Below are positions 16,542 to 25,486 of a stretch of DNA of 64,000 bases, one piece after another. The first letter of the stretch is position 1. Each line of letters begins with the position of its first letter. Source of the stretch: Psychromonas algicola (GTDB lineage Bacteria; Pseudomonadota; Gammaproteobacteria; Enterobacterales; Psychromonadaceae); assembly GCF_004378355.1 (NCBI RefSeq), contig NZ_SNUB01000003.1, positions 62,001-126,000 of the forward strand. The letters run 5' to 3'. The notes under the pieces are model-generated. The model did not search any database. It was given only the letters and a program-made list of their open reading frames with translations, and had not been told where the DNA came from. Position numbers and translations under genes: made by a program.

Positions 16542-17675
16542 CTATCTAAACATTTTTCCTTGATAAGAGTTGCTTGTTGGAAAGATATGATTGATTTGCT
16601 GCTCATTTAAATGCCAATGCTGTTTCAATGAGGCGGCAATCCAATCAAAAGTATTGCTTGTTGGTTGTAAGTCACGTTGTTGGAATAATTGAGCTTGTTG
16701 TAAACCAGGCCATTTTCCTAATACTTTTCCGCCATTAATTTTACCGCCAGCTAAAAACAACGCACTGGCTGTGCCGTGATCGGTTCCTCTGGTGCCGTTT
16801 TCTTTAACCGTTCGGCCAAATTCAGTGGCAATAATCACTAAGGTATTATTCCACTGCTCTGCGAGTTCTGTTTTTAAAGCCTGCAGTCCTGTATCGAGCA
16901 CTTTAAGTTGGCGTTCTAACTGTCCTGCTTGGTTTTTATGAGAATCCCATCCCCCGAGAGTTAGCATTGCACAATCAATATTGTCCTGTGTTAATAATTG
17001 TCCACAGGACTGACTAAGACTAACAAAGTTATTTTTTTGCGTTTTTTCCATGCTGTTTTTATCAAGCATGGCATCCATCGATAAACCTTCCTGTAACTTG
17101 GCTAATAAGTCAGGGGAATCTTGATACAAATGCTGTAGAGCTTGGTAAGTTTCTTGTTCGGCGTTAGGTAAACGAGAAGGATACCAAGTTTTACTTAGTT
17201 GGTTGGCTCCTCGTAAACTAATTGGTGTGGATTGTGAAATAGCAATGGCTTGTTTGTTTTTTGTTTGTACTAAACGAGCTAACCATCCATTTTCTAAATC
17301 CGGTACAGCTAATGCACTTTCCATATAATCCTGACCGTCAAAGTGAGATCGCTTCTTATATCCGGAGTAGGTTGCAACAATGGGTAATAATTGTTTTTGT
17401 TGGTACCATTGATGTAAATTTTTTAAAGAAGGATGCAGTGCATAGCCATTATCTAAAGGTAAGCACTTTCCTTTAATATGATTAAATAAGGTGGGCCTTA
17501 ACGTTTGCAGTTCAGCTTCAAAAGTTGGCACTAAGGTATGTAGGGAATCTAACGCACCACGAAGCATAACCCAAACTACTTTAGGCTGCTTAGGATGATT
17601 AGTCAGTGCCAATAATGGTGTTTGGTAAACGACTAAACTTGCGGCTAATGCTTTTAAAAAATCACGACGTAACAT
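16542..17675 (-). CDS. DUF1501 (sulfatase-like) Tat-exported protein
   Basis: Protein of 377 residues that begins with a twin-arginine-type signal (MLRRDFLKALAASLVVYQTP). The body belongs to DUF1501, an alkaline-phosphatase/sulfatase-like fold; LGGWDSH and IIATEFGRT, then GTDHGTASALFLAGG are the family's conserved metal-site-like stretches. No substrate is known. It follows the DUF1800 gene by four bases, and the two families are found together in many bacteria, so they probably act as one system in the periplasm. Confidence 0.8.
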   Translation of the reverse strand: MLRRDFLKALAASLVVYQTPLLALTNHPKQPKVVWVMLRGALDSLHTLVPTFEAELQTLRPTLFNHIKGKCLPLDNGYALHPSLKNLHQWYQQKQLLPIVATYSGYKKRSHFDGQDYMESALAVPDLENGWLARLVQTKNKQAIAISQSTPISLRGANQLSKTWYPSRLPNAEQETYQALQHLYQDSPDLLAKLQEGLSMDAMLDKNSMEKTQKNNFVSLSQSCGQLLTQDNIDCAMLTLGGWDSHKNQAGQLERQLKVLDTGLQALKTELAEQWNNTLVIIATEFGRTVKENGTRGTDHGTASALFLAGGKINGGKVLGKWPGLQQAQLFQQRDLQPTSNTFDWIAASLKQHWHLNEQQINHIFPTSNSYQGKMFR

Positions 17676-17679
17676 TTTA

Positions 17680-19050
17680 TTATCTCCTCAAAAACTCGGG
17701 GCTAAGTAAGAGTAGAGTGAGCGCTTGTTGACGACTTTCCGCTCGGGTAATGCTTTCATAACTATGTGTGCTCAAGGAGGTTAAAAATAAATTTTCAATA
17801 AAGGATTCAATATTAATGGTGCGTAATTGTTTTTTCGCTGCCAAGTTCGATGCCCAATTAATACGCGCGATTAATGCATTTGAGCCATTCCAATCTTCCT
17901 TTTGATCACTATAACCTGCTGGAGAGCCAGCTTTAAAAGGTTCTTGGCCTAACACTGATAGTGCGTTTTGAACTTGTTTGATTGGAAGCTTTTTGATGGC
18001 TAATGCACGATAAGTAGAAATAACGTATTCGCGAGGTGTTTTATATTTTTGTTGTTGAAGTTGCCATAATAAAGGGTGATTAATTAATGCTTTAAACACT
18101 GTTTTTAGGTGGCCATTACTATTATGCCAATGGGCTGTTAAATGGTTGATGAGTTCCTCAGGTGCTTGGTCGGTAATAAAATGTTGGATTATTTTAGTAC
18201 AAACAAATCTTGCTGTATTAGGATGATTAGCAAGATCTTTAAGCATTTTTTCTCCTTGTTTAATGCCTTTTTCTGGATAGGCTTTACCCATTAAATGTCT
18301 AATGCCGGGTTCATGATGATAATTTCGGTATACAAAGCCCTGTTGTTTATCTTTATCGGGTCTTGATACGCTCCATCCAGTAATGCCTTTCGCGAGTTCT
18401 TTCACATCTTCTTGTTGATAACCACCATTTACGCCTAGCGTATGAAGCTCTAAAATCTCTCGTGCTAAATTTTCATTTAAACCTTTGCCATTTTTGGCTG
18501 AACGAGTGGAAGGACCGATGGATGTTTCATTGTTAAGATAGATTAACATCGCTGGGTGTTTACAAACGGCTAGTAATAATACTTCAAAGTGAGCAAATAA
18601 ATTAGGTGCAATTGCTTCTCTTTCTAAGGTGGCAGCAAGGCCTTTCATTAATTGCCCCTGTGCGGTTACACTAAAATGGTTAGAAAAAAAGTCTAAACAT
18701 CGCCAATTAAAACTATTAGCAGAGTTAATTGATTGCTCAAGCGCATCGGCGCTGAGGTCTTTATATATTGTTTGATGAGGATTTTGTGGCTGTTCAGCGT
18801 TATTCTTTAGTTTCTGTTGACGGAAGAGTTTAAGTGCTTTTCTATAATCTGAATGCAAGATTAAAATATCATTAGAGTGTAATAGCCGTTTATTAAATTC
18901 AACAGGAGGAAAAACCTCTAATTGATTTAATAGCCATGTTTTAGCTTGTCCTTGTATATTTTTAAGATCATCAGGACGAGCTCCTAAAGCAAAACGTTGT
19001 GTTGCTATGACTGCTTGATTTTCATTGGTAATTGATTGTGTATATTTCAT
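17680..19050 (-). CDS. DUF1800 protein
   Basis: Protein of 456 residues of the DUF1800 family. Recognisable parts are RFALGARPDDL near the start, FWRNHFS-like FNWRCLDFFSNHFSVTAQGQ (about 117-136), LNENLAREILELHTLGVNGGY (about 195-215) and a C-terminal LLLSPEFLRR. It is the first gene of a pair with DUF1501. No clear signal peptide is visible, unusual for a partner of a Tat substrate; it may travel with it or act in the cytoplasm. Function is not established for the family. Confidence 0.8.
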   Translation of the reverse strand: MKYTQSITNENQAVIATQRFALGARPDDLKNIQGQAKTWLLNQLEVFPPVEFNKRLLHSNDILILHSDYRKALKLFRQQKLKNNAEQPQNPHQTIYKDLSADALEQSINSANSFNWRCLDFFSNHFSVTAQGQLMKGLAATLEREAIAPNLFAHFEVLLLAVCKHPAMLIYLNNETSIGPSTRSAKNGKGLNENLAREILELHTLGVNGGYQQEDVKELAKGITGWSVSRPDKDKQQGFVYRNYHHEPGIRHLMGKAYPEKGIKQGEKMLKDLANHPNTARFVCTKIIQHFITDQAPEELINHLTAHWHNSNGHLKTVFKALINHPLLWQLQQQKYKTPREYVISTYRALAIKKLPIKQVQNALSVLGQEPFKAGSPAGYSDQKEDWNGSNALIARINWASNLAAKKQLRTINIESFIENLFLTSLSTHSYESITRAESRQQALTLLLLSPEFLRR

Positions 19051-19223
19051 CGCTGTTCGGCCTTTTATATACTGCGATATATTTTGAGAGAGAATAGCTT
19101 AGAAATTTATTTTGTATATAGGCGAAGATCATATAATAGAAAAGCTATGTGCAGCATATTAATCGTTAATTATTGACTCGCTATGCGATACTAGCCATTG
19201 TTTATATTTCTACTGGGGAACTT

Positions 19224-20330
19224 GTGCCAATTAACTCAAATAATTCCATTCTTCAAAGCGAATCAAATGACGTAGATCAAAGGTCAAACGTTGTAAAAGA
19301 TGAATTAACCATCGCGACATTTAATCTTTTTAATTATCTTGCTCCGCCAGATGCATTTTATGACTTCGACCGTATTTATTCTGCCGAGCAATGGCAGAAA
19401 AAAGAAGCTTGGATTGCTTCTTATCTATGTACACATCAACCCGATATTATAGGTTTTCAAGAAGTTTTTAGTGCTGATGCGTTAGCAGCCTTAGTGAAAC
19501 AAGAAGGTTATGAACATTTTGCCGTTGTAGATAAACCAACTGTCATCGATGATTTTATTTATCGAGATCCCGTCGTCGCATTAGCCAGTAAATTTCCTAT
19601 TAAAGAAGTGTCTGCGGTCGCTGTCGATAATGAGCTTGCTTTACAACTTGGTTTAACTGAAGACTTTAACTTTAGTAGAAAAGTATTGAGATCCACTGTC
19701 GAGTTACCTCATTTGGGACTCTGTGATTGTTATGTTGTGCATTTTAAATCTAAGCGAGCGTCATGGCAGAGCGAAGTTGACGCATTAACTAGTTTAGAGG
19801 GCAATGTATTAAACCAATTTAAAGCACAAGTTGCTGGTGGTTGGGCATCCTCCATTCAACGTGGTAGTGAAGCAACTTTATTGATGATGAATATGCTTGA
19901 AAGAAGGGCGAAAACAGGTAATGCGATGTTGTTGATGGGAGATTTTAATAACCCAGTTAAAGATGGCATTCTCGCTCATTTATTAACGCCTAGCCTACTA
20001 TTTAATAATGATGCAGCACAGCAAAGGCTTGTTAAATTCTATACGTTACGAGATGCATGGGATTTATATGAAACCAATAAATTAGCTCAACAATCACAAG
20101 AAGATGAGACCGTATTAATACGTCGTCCTTCTCATTACTTTGGTCAGAGTAGCTCTGTGTTAGATTATATTTTACTTTCTAGTGAATTTGATGCTCAAGA
20201 ACAATCGAGCTTTTTTGAAGTAAGTGATTACATTAATACTGATAAACATTTAATTAATCCGATTTTTGATATCGATGGAGAAAGTACAGATCATGCTGTG
20301 GTAAGTATTAAATTAGCATTACGGAAATAG
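19224..20330 (+). CDS. endonuclease/exonuclease/phosphatase-family protein
   Basis: Metal-dependent phosphoesterase of the EEP superfamily. Motifs in order are ATFNLFNYL, DIIGFQEVFS (metal-binding Glu), LLMGDFNNPVKDG (Asp/Asn pair) and a terminal STDHAVVSIKL (catalytic His). The GTG at 19224 is preferred because GGGGAA lies four bases before it; a TTG at 19173 in the same frame would add 17 mildly hydrophobic residues but has no ribosome site. About 368 residues. Substrate (nucleic acid, phospholipid or sugar phosphate) is unknown. It is divergent from the DUF1800 gene. Confidence 0.75.
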   Translation: MPINSNNSILQSESNDVDQRSNVVKDELTIATFNLFNYLAPPDAFYDFDRIYSAEQWQKKEAWIASYLCTHQPDIIGFQEVFSADALAALVKQEGYEHFAVVDKPTVIDDFIYRDPVVALASKFPIKEVSAVAVDNELALQLGLTEDFNFSRKVLRSTVELPHLGLCDCYVVHFKSKRASWQSEVDALTSLEGNVLNQFKAQVAGGWASSIQRGSEATLLMMNMLERRAKTGNAMLLMGDFNNPVKDGILAHLLTPSLLFNNDAAQQRLVKFYTLRDAWDLYETNKLAQQSQEDETVLIRRPSHYFGQSSSVLDYILLSSEFDAQEQSSFFEVSDYINTDKHLINPIFDIDGESTDHAVVSIKLALRK

Positions 20331-20352
20331 TTATTTTATTGAAAGTATAGAT

Positions 20353-20382
20353 ACAAAAAAACCAGAGCAGTTACTCTGGTTT
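20353..20382. terminator. bidirectional intrinsic terminator between EEP gene and suhB
   Basis: ACCAGAG-CAGTTA-CTCTGGT forms a stem with an A run on the left and T-rich DNA on the right. It lies between convergent genes and is stronger for the suhB (minus) direction, where seven T follow. Confidence 0.85.
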
Positions 20383-20409
20383 CTTCATCTAATGGGATGT
20401 TTTGTTATT

Positions 20410-21198
20410 TTAAGCGGTATGCTTACGAATAACTGTTAACATCTCTTTTAATAATTTAGGGTTAGCTGCAACCACATTGCCTGATTTGAAGTAGTCATTA
20501 CCACCTGCAAAGTCAGTCATCATTGCGCCAGATTCTTTCAATAATAATTCGCCAGCTGCGATATCCCAAGGTTTTAAACCAAACTCCCAGAATCCATCCA
20601 TACGGCCTGTTGCAACGTATGCTAAATCTAAAGCTGCACTACCGCTGCGACGCATATCTGCAACATCAGTAAATAATTCTTGGAAAATATTTAAATAAGC
20701 TTCAAGGCTATGCTTTTGTTTAAACGGGAAACCTGTTGCTAGTAATGTACCGCCAAGAGTAGGGACTGTACTTGTACGTGTACGGTAACCATTGATTTGT
20801 GCGCTTTGGCCACGAACTGCTGAAAATAATTCATTGCGGATAGGATCAAAAACAACACCGACTTCAGTGCGTCCTTTAACTTTTAATGCGATTGAAACTG
20901 CGAAATGAGGAATACCGTGGATGAAATTTGTGGTTCCATCTAGCGGGTCAATAATCCATTGGTGATCTGTATCTGAACCATTATCAATGCCTGACTCTTC
21001 AGCTACAAAGCTATGGTCTGGGTAAGATTTGCGTAATGTTCCAATAATTGCAACTTCTGCTTCTTTATCAACACTGCTTACATAATCGTGAAGTGATTTT
21101 TCTTCAACTTCAACAGACTCTAAATTTTCATAACCTTTAACAATTACTTTACCCGCATTACGCGCAGCACGAATCGCAATATTTAACATTGGATGCAT
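20410..21198 (-). CDS. suhB: inositol-1-monophosphatase SuhB
   Basis: Mg2+-dependent phosphatase of 262 residues; E. coli SuhB also binds NusA/boxA complexes and helps rRNA maturation. Metal-site motifs are in order: EAEVAIIGTLR, EESG (about 67-70), DPLDGTTNFIHGIP (about 84-97) and WDIAAGELLLKESGA (about 213-227). Length and order match the enterobacterial protein. It is divergent from trmJ, the arrangement found in E. coli. Confidence 0.95.
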   Translation of the reverse strand: MHPMLNIAIRAARNAGKVIVKGYENLESVEVEEKSLHDYVSSVDKEAEVAIIGTLRKSYPDHSFVAEESGIDNGSDTDHQWIIDPLDGTTNFIHGIPHFAVSIALKVKGRTEVGVVFDPIRNELFSAVRGQSAQINGYRTRTSTVPTLGGTLLATGFPFKQKHSLEAYLNIFQELFTDVADMRRSGSAALDLAYVATGRMDGFWEFGLKPWDIAAGELLLKESGAMMTDFAGGNDYFKSGNVVAANPKLLKEMLTVIRKHTA

Positions 21199-21413
21199 AG
21201 GATCACCATTAGATTTTAAAAGAACATGAAGGGAGATTCCTTCGGCGCGAAATTATACACAGGTCATACTATTGTGCAATATTTTAATTGTTTGAAATTT
21301 AGTCTAATAAATAGCCTTTTAATCTAAATTGAAGGTGCGCGGTGGTTTAGTTGTGTTTTAAACAATGCTAAACTTTGCGCTCAAAAAATTAACTGGTTTA
21401 CGAAGGAAAAACG

Positions 21414-22169
21414 ATGCTAGACAATGTTCGCATTATATTAATTGGTACTTCTCACCCTGGCAACATTGGTAGCGCGGCTCGTGCAATGAAAACCATGGGA
21501 TTAACAGATCTTGTGTTAGTTGATCCTGAATGTGAAATTGATGGTAAATCAGTCGCACTTTCTGCGGGTGCAAGTGATGTATTAAAAAATCACAAAGTCT
21601 ACAAAACGCTCGATGAAGGCATTGCTGATTGCGGTCTTGTTGTTGGGGCAAGTGCTCGTCCTAGAACCCTTGATTGGCCTATGTTAGATCCAAGAGAAAT
21701 GGGTGTGAAAGTCGCTAGTGAAAGTAAACAGCATAAAGTTGCTTTGGTTTTTGGTCGTGAAAATAGCGGTTTGAGTAATGAAGAGTTACAAAAGTGTCAT
21801 TTTCATGTGTTTATTCCTGCGAATCCTGATTATAGCTCGCTTAATTTGGCGATGGCTGTACAAACCTTAAGCTACGAAGTTCGTATGTCATTCTTAGCTT
21901 CTGAGTCTTTTCCTGAGGTGGTTGAAGAGTATCCTAGAGCTGCTGATTTTGAAGGAATGCTTGAGCATCTTCAAAAAACATTATTTGAAATTGGTTTTAT
22001 TGTGCCAGCACATCCTGGATTAGTGATGGATAAATTACGCCGATTATTAAATCGTGCAAGACCTGAAATCAATGAGCTTAGAATGCTTCGTGGTATTTTT
22101 AGCAGCATGCAAAAATCAATTGCTCAAATACAAAAAAGCGATGATAAAGCACAAGATAGAGATAAATAA
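21414..22169 (+). CDS. trmJ: tRNA (cytidine/uridine-32-2'-O)-methyltransferase TrmJ
   Basis: SPOUT-class methyltransferase of 251 residues that 2'-O-methylates position 32 of several tRNAs. The knot region has [20 protein letters not shown] at the start, [16 protein letters not shown] near 105-120, and [15 protein letters not shown] near 140. The C-terminal helical extension (about 165-251) is typical of TrmJ. It lies directly before iscR, as in E. coli; the iscR promoter starts soon after its stop. Confidence 0.94.
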   Translation: MLDNVRIILIGTSHPGNIGSAARAMKTMGLTDLVLVDPECEIDGKSVALSAGASDVLKNHKVYKTLDEGIADCGLVVGASARPRTLDWPMLDPREMGVKVASESKQHKVALVFGRENSGLSNEELQKCHFHVFIPANPDYSSLNLAMAVQTLSYEVRMSFLASESFPEVVEEYPRAADFEGMLEHLQKTLFEIGFIVPAHPGLVMDKLRRLLNRARPEINELRMLRGIFSSMQKSIAQIQKSDDKAQDRDK

Positions 22170-22194
22170 GTAACCAAACTAAAAGTAGGTTTTT

Positions 22195-22251
22195 TTACCT
22201 GACTAAATTTGTCGGGTATTTACTTGACTAAAATTGTCAGGTACTTATAAT
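22195..22251 (+). promoter_or_regulatory. isc promoter with two IscR type 1-like operators
   Basis: Two adjacent palindrome-like sites, TACCTGACTAAATTTGTC(GGGTA) at 22196-22218 and TACTTGACTAAAATTGTC(AGGTAC) at 22221-22244, fit the IscR type 1 pattern (ATA-x-YYGACT-A/T-AGTCRR-x-TAT) moderately well. The second contains the -35 TTGACT (22224-22229), with TATAAT at 22246-22251 after 16 bases. Binding of [2Fe-2S]-IscR here would block RNA polymerase, giving the known autorepression of the isc operon. Confidence 0.8.
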
Positions 22252-22318
22252 TAGCGCATTAGTCACTATTTATTTAATTACTTTTAGTTAAATAATATTT
22301 ATTTATAGCGAACTCTAT

Positions 22319-22795
22319 ATGAAATTAACTTCAAAAGGCCGTTATGCGGTTACTGCGATGCTTGATGTCGCAATAAAAGAACACAATGGCCCTGTTCCAC
22401 TTGCTGAAATTTCAGAAAGACAAGGAATATCTCTTTCATATTTGGAGCAATTATTCTCAAAGCTCAGACAGAGAGAGCTTGTGAGTAGTGTCCGAGGTCC
22501 TGGTGGCGGTTACAAATTAGGTAAAAGTAAATCAGAGATTTCAGTATCAATGATTATCGATGCAGTTAATGAAACAGTCGATGTGCGTAAATGCTCTGGT
22601 AAGGGTGGATGTCAGGAAGATGGAGTACAATGCTTAACACATTCTTTATGGGAGCAGTTAAGTACACGTATTAGTTCTTTTTTAGACAGCATCACACTTG
22701 AAGAGTTAATGGCGACTGAACATGTGCAACACGTATCCGAACAGCAGAACAACAAATTTACTAATAGCGAACTGCTTAATATTGTTACAAAATAA
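22319..22795 (+). CDS. iscR: Fe-S cluster-sensing regulator IscR
   Basis: Rrf2-family repressor of the isc operon, 158 residues. The winged helix covers about 1-75 ([40 protein letters not shown]). Cluster ligands Cys92, Cys98 and Cys105 lie in [15 protein letters not shown] with the following THSLW carrying the His ligand. E. coli has one residue less between the last two cysteines. First gene of the operon, 17 bases before iscS. Confidence 0.95.
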   Translation: MKLTSKGRYAVTAMLDVAIKEHNGPVPLAEISERQGISLSYLEQLFSKLRQRELVSSVRGPGGGYKLGKSKSEISVSMIIDAVNETVDVRKCSGKGGCQEDGVQCLTHSLWEQLSTRISSFLDSITLEELMATEHVQHVSEQQNNKFTNSELLNIVTK

Positions 22796-22812
22796 AAGCA
22801 GTGGAGAAAAAA

Positions 22813-24027
22813 ATGAAATTACCAATTTATCTTGATTACTCAGCAACAACCCCCGTTGACCCTCGCGTTGTTGAAAAAATGGTGCAATATCTTTCTACTG
22901 ACGGTGACTTCGGTAACCCTGCATCTCGTTCGCATCGTTTTGGTTGGCAAGCAGAAGAAGCGGTTGATATTGCTCGTGAACAAATCGCTGACTTATTGAA
23001 TGCTGATTCTCGTGAAATTGTTTTTACTTCAGGTGCTACTGAATCAAATAACCTTGCGATAAAAGGTGCAGCGCACTTTTATCAGAAAAAAGGTAAGCAT
23101 ATTATTACTTCTAAAACTGAGCATAAAGCGGTTTTAGATACTTGTCGTCAATTAGAGCGTGAAGGCTTCGAGGTGACATATTTAGATCCTAGAGAAGACG
23201 GCATTGTTACACCGGAACAATTAAAAGAAGCATTACGTGATGACACGGTATTAGTAAGTTTAATGCATGTAAATAACGAAATCGGTGTGATTCAAGATAT
23301 TGCCGCTTACGGTGAATTATGTCGTGCGAATAAAACCATTTTGCATGTTGATGCGGCACAAAGTGCAGGTAAAATTGAAATTGACGTACAAAAAATGAAA
23401 GTCGATTTGATTTCATTCTCTGCCCACAAAATGTACGGTCCTAAAGGTATTGGCGCCCTATACGTTAGCCGTAAACCGCGTATTCGTTTAGAAGCACAAA
23501 TGCACGGTGGTGGTCATGAGCGTGGCATGCGTAGTGGTACATTAGCAACTCATCAAATTGTTGCTATGGGTGAAGCATTCCGTATTGCTAAAGAAGAAAT
23601 GGCAAGTGAAAATGAACGTGTTTTAGCATTACGTACTCGTCTGCTTGATGGTGTAAGTGATATGGAAGAAGTTTATGTTAATGGTTCTTTAGAGAATCGT
23701 GTTGCCGGTAATATCAATATCAGCTTTAACTATGTTGAAGGTGAATCATTGGTAATGGCATTAAAAGATTTAGCTGTTTCTTCTGGTAGTGCATGTACGT
23801 CAGCAAGCCTAGAGCCTTCATACGTATTACGTGCGATTGGACGTGATGATGAGCTAGCACATAGTTCAATTCGCTTTAGCATCGGCCGTTTCACAACTGA
23901 AGCTGAAATTGATTACGCAATTAAAATTATCCGTGAAAATATCGGTCGTTTACGTGAAATGTCGCCTCTATGGGATATGTTCAAAGAAGGTATCGACATT
24001 AATAGTATTGAATGGTCACACCATTAA
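22813..24027 (+). CDS. iscS: cysteine desulfurase IscS
   Basis: PLP enzyme that takes sulfur from cysteine for Fe-S clusters, tRNA thiolation and other uses. The ATG at 22813 (GGAG seven bases before) gives 404 residues, exactly the E. coli length; a GTG at 22801 would add four. [18 protein letters not shown] is the standard start. [16 protein letters not shown] holds the PLP lysine and [19 protein letters not shown] the mobile-loop cysteine. Forms a complex with IscU, encoded next. Confidence 0.97.
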   Translation: MKLPIYLDYSATTPVDPRVVEKMVQYLSTDGDFGNPASRSHRFGWQAEEAVDIAREQIADLLNADSREIVFTSGATESNNLAIKGAAHFYQKKGKHIITSKTEHKAVLDTCRQLEREGFEVTYLDPREDGIVTPEQLKEALRDDTVLVSLMHVNNEIGVIQDIAAYGELCRANKTILHVDAAQSAGKIEIDVQKMKVDLISFSAHKMYGPKGIGALYVSRKPRIRLEAQMHGGGHERGMRSGTLATHQIVAMGEAFRIAKEEMASENERVLALRTRLLDGVSDMEEVYVNGSLENRVAGNINISFNYVEGESLVMALKDLAVSSGSACTSASLEPSYVLRAIGRDDELAHSSIRFSIGRFTTEAEIDYAIKIIRENIGRLREMSPLWDMFKEGIDINSIEWSHH

Positions 24028-24079
24028 TCATAACTAATACACACGTAAATATTATTTAACGAATTTAAGGAATAAAATC

Positions 24080-24460
24080 ATGGCTTATAGCGAAAAAGTA
24101 ATCGACCATTATGAAAACCCACGTAACGTAGGTTCATTCGATAAAGACGATAAAAGTGTTGCAACTGGTATGGTTGGTGCACCAGCTTGTGGTGACGTAA
24201 TGAAACTGCAACTTAAAATTGATGCTAACGGTATCATTGAAGATGCTAAATTTAAAACTTACGGTTGTGGTAGTGCGATTGCATCTAGCTCATTAGTAAC
24301 TGAATGGGTTAAAGGTAAATCATTAGAAGAAGCGGGTAAAATTTCTAATACTGAAATTTCAGCTGAGCTTGCATTACCGCCAGTAAAAATCCATTGCTCT
24401 ATTCTTGCAGAAGATGCAATTAAAGCAGCAATTGATGATTACAAAAGTAAAAATGCATAA
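24080..24460 (+). CDS. iscU: Fe-S scaffold protein IscU
   Basis: Scaffold on which [2Fe-2S] clusters are assembled, 126 residues (E. coli 128). Cluster cysteines are Cys37 (GAPACGD), Cys63 (YGCGSA) and Cys106 (KIHCS). LPPVK at 99-103 is the HscA recognition motif. Asp39 after Cys37 is the residue that controls cluster release. Confidence 0.97.
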   Translation: MAYSEKVIDHYENPRNVGSFDKDDKSVATGMVGAPACGDVMKLQLKIDANGIIEDAKFKTYGCGSAIASSSLVTEWVKGKSLEEAGKISNTEISAELALPPVKIHCSILAEDAIKAAIDDYKSKNA

Positions 24461-24467
24461 AAACATG

Positions 24468-24495
24468 GTGAAGTGATGATACTTATCATCGCTTT
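24468..24495 (+). other. hairpin between iscU and iscA
   Basis: GAAGTGATGATA and TATCATCGCTTT form a long stem with a two-base centre (a longer loop in practice) in the 69-base gap. Few T follow, so it is more likely an mRNA-stability or processing hairpin than a terminator. Confidence 0.5.
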
Positions 24496-24529
24496 TACTT
24501 GTTGCTGATTTAAATAAACGGAGTCGATC

Positions 24530-24853
24530 TTGGCTATCACACTAACAGAACCTGCTGCAAAGCATGTATCAAACTTTTTAAAAAATCGTGGCTCAGGTTT
24601 AGGCCTACGCGTTGGTGTTAAAACATCAGGCTGTTCAGGAATGGCTTATGTGCTTGAGTTTGTCGATGTGCTAAATGACGATGATGAAGTCTTTACTAAC
24701 TTTGGTGTTAATGTCATCGTTGATAAAAAAAGTTTACTTTATTTAAACGGAACTGAATTGGACTTTGTTAAAGAAGGTCTTAATGAAGGTTTCGAATTTA
24801 ACAACCCTAACATTGATGGTGAATGTGGTTGTGGTGAAAGCTTTAGCGTATAA
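24530..24853 (+). CDS. iscA: A-type Fe-S carrier IscA
   Basis: A-type carrier of 107 residues, as in E. coli, handing iron or clusters to target enzymes. The three ligands are Cys35 (TSGCSGMAY), Cys99 and Cys101 (GECGCGESF). The start is TTG with GGAG six bases before it; the conserved AITLTEPAA start supports this choice, as no ATG lies near. Confidence 0.95.
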   Translation: MAITLTEPAAKHVSNFLKNRGSGLGLRVGVKTSGCSGMAYVLEFVDVLNDDDEVFTNFGVNVIVDKKSLLYLNGTELDFVKEGLNEGFEFNNPNIDGECGCGESFSV

Positions 24854-24878
24854 GCAAAGCGCATTGTAAATGTTCTCG

Positions 24879-24916
24879 AAGTCTGACTATGCTGCAGTAT
24901 AGTCAGACTTTATTGT
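24879..24916 (+). terminator. strong internal hairpin terminator between iscA and hscB
   Basis: AAGTCTGACTAT-GCTGCAGT-ATAGTCAGACTT: a perfect 12-base-pair stem with 8-base loop, then TATTGTTTTATT. It sits inside the isc operon, where partial stopping would make iscRSUA more abundant than hscBA-fdx-iscX. No strong promoter is obvious between it and hscB. Confidence 0.75.
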
Positions 24917-24944
24917 TTTATTCTTGCCTAGTTAGGAAATTGTT

Positions 24945-25454
24945 TTGAATTACTTTGAGTTATTTTCTCTACCTACAGATTATTCGATTGATAAAACTCG
25001 GTTATCTCAAACTTACCGTGACTTACAAAAACAATATCATCCAGATAAATTTGCAATGCAAGATGACAAAACGCGTTTACAGGCAATGCAAAAAAGCACT
25101 GAAATTAACGATGCTTTTGAAACCCTAAAAGATAGCTGTTTACGCGCTCAATACATATTGAAGTTAAGTGGCTTAGATATCGAATTAGAGCAACGCACAT
25201 TACAAGATACTGATTTCTTAATGCAGCAAATGGAATGGCGAGAAAAAGTTGCTGATTTTACTGAAGACGATGAAGATGAAATCGAAGCCTTTAGTAAAGA
25301 TATTTCAAAACTAGTTAGTGATTTAGAAGCTGATATTGAAACCGCATTAAAAAATAAAACGTTAGAGATCACCGCCAATCTAATCCGTAAATTAAAATTC
25401 ATGCTGAAACTCCAGGTTGAACTTGAATTGTTAGAAGAGAAATTATTCGACTAG
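24945..25454 (+). CDS. hscB: Fe-S assembly co-chaperone HscB
   Basis: J-protein of 169 residues that brings IscU to HscA. The J domain (about 1-75) contains the HPD motif in QKQYHPDKFA, and the C-terminal three-helix bundle (about 90-169) is the IscU-binding part. Translation starts at TTG with AGGAAA before it; MNYFELFSLP is the family's normal beginning. Follows the internal terminator, within 33 bases of hscA. Confidence 0.95.
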   Translation: MNYFELFSLPTDYSIDKTRLSQTYRDLQKQYHPDKFAMQDDKTRLQAMQKSTEINDAFETLKDSCLRAQYILKLSGLDIELEQRTLQDTDFLMQQMEWREKVADFTEDDEDEIEAFSKDISKLVSDLEADIETALKNKTLEITANLIRKLKFMLKLQVELELLEEKLFD

Positions 25455-25486
25455 CGGTATCTAAAACATAATAGGATTATAAACGC

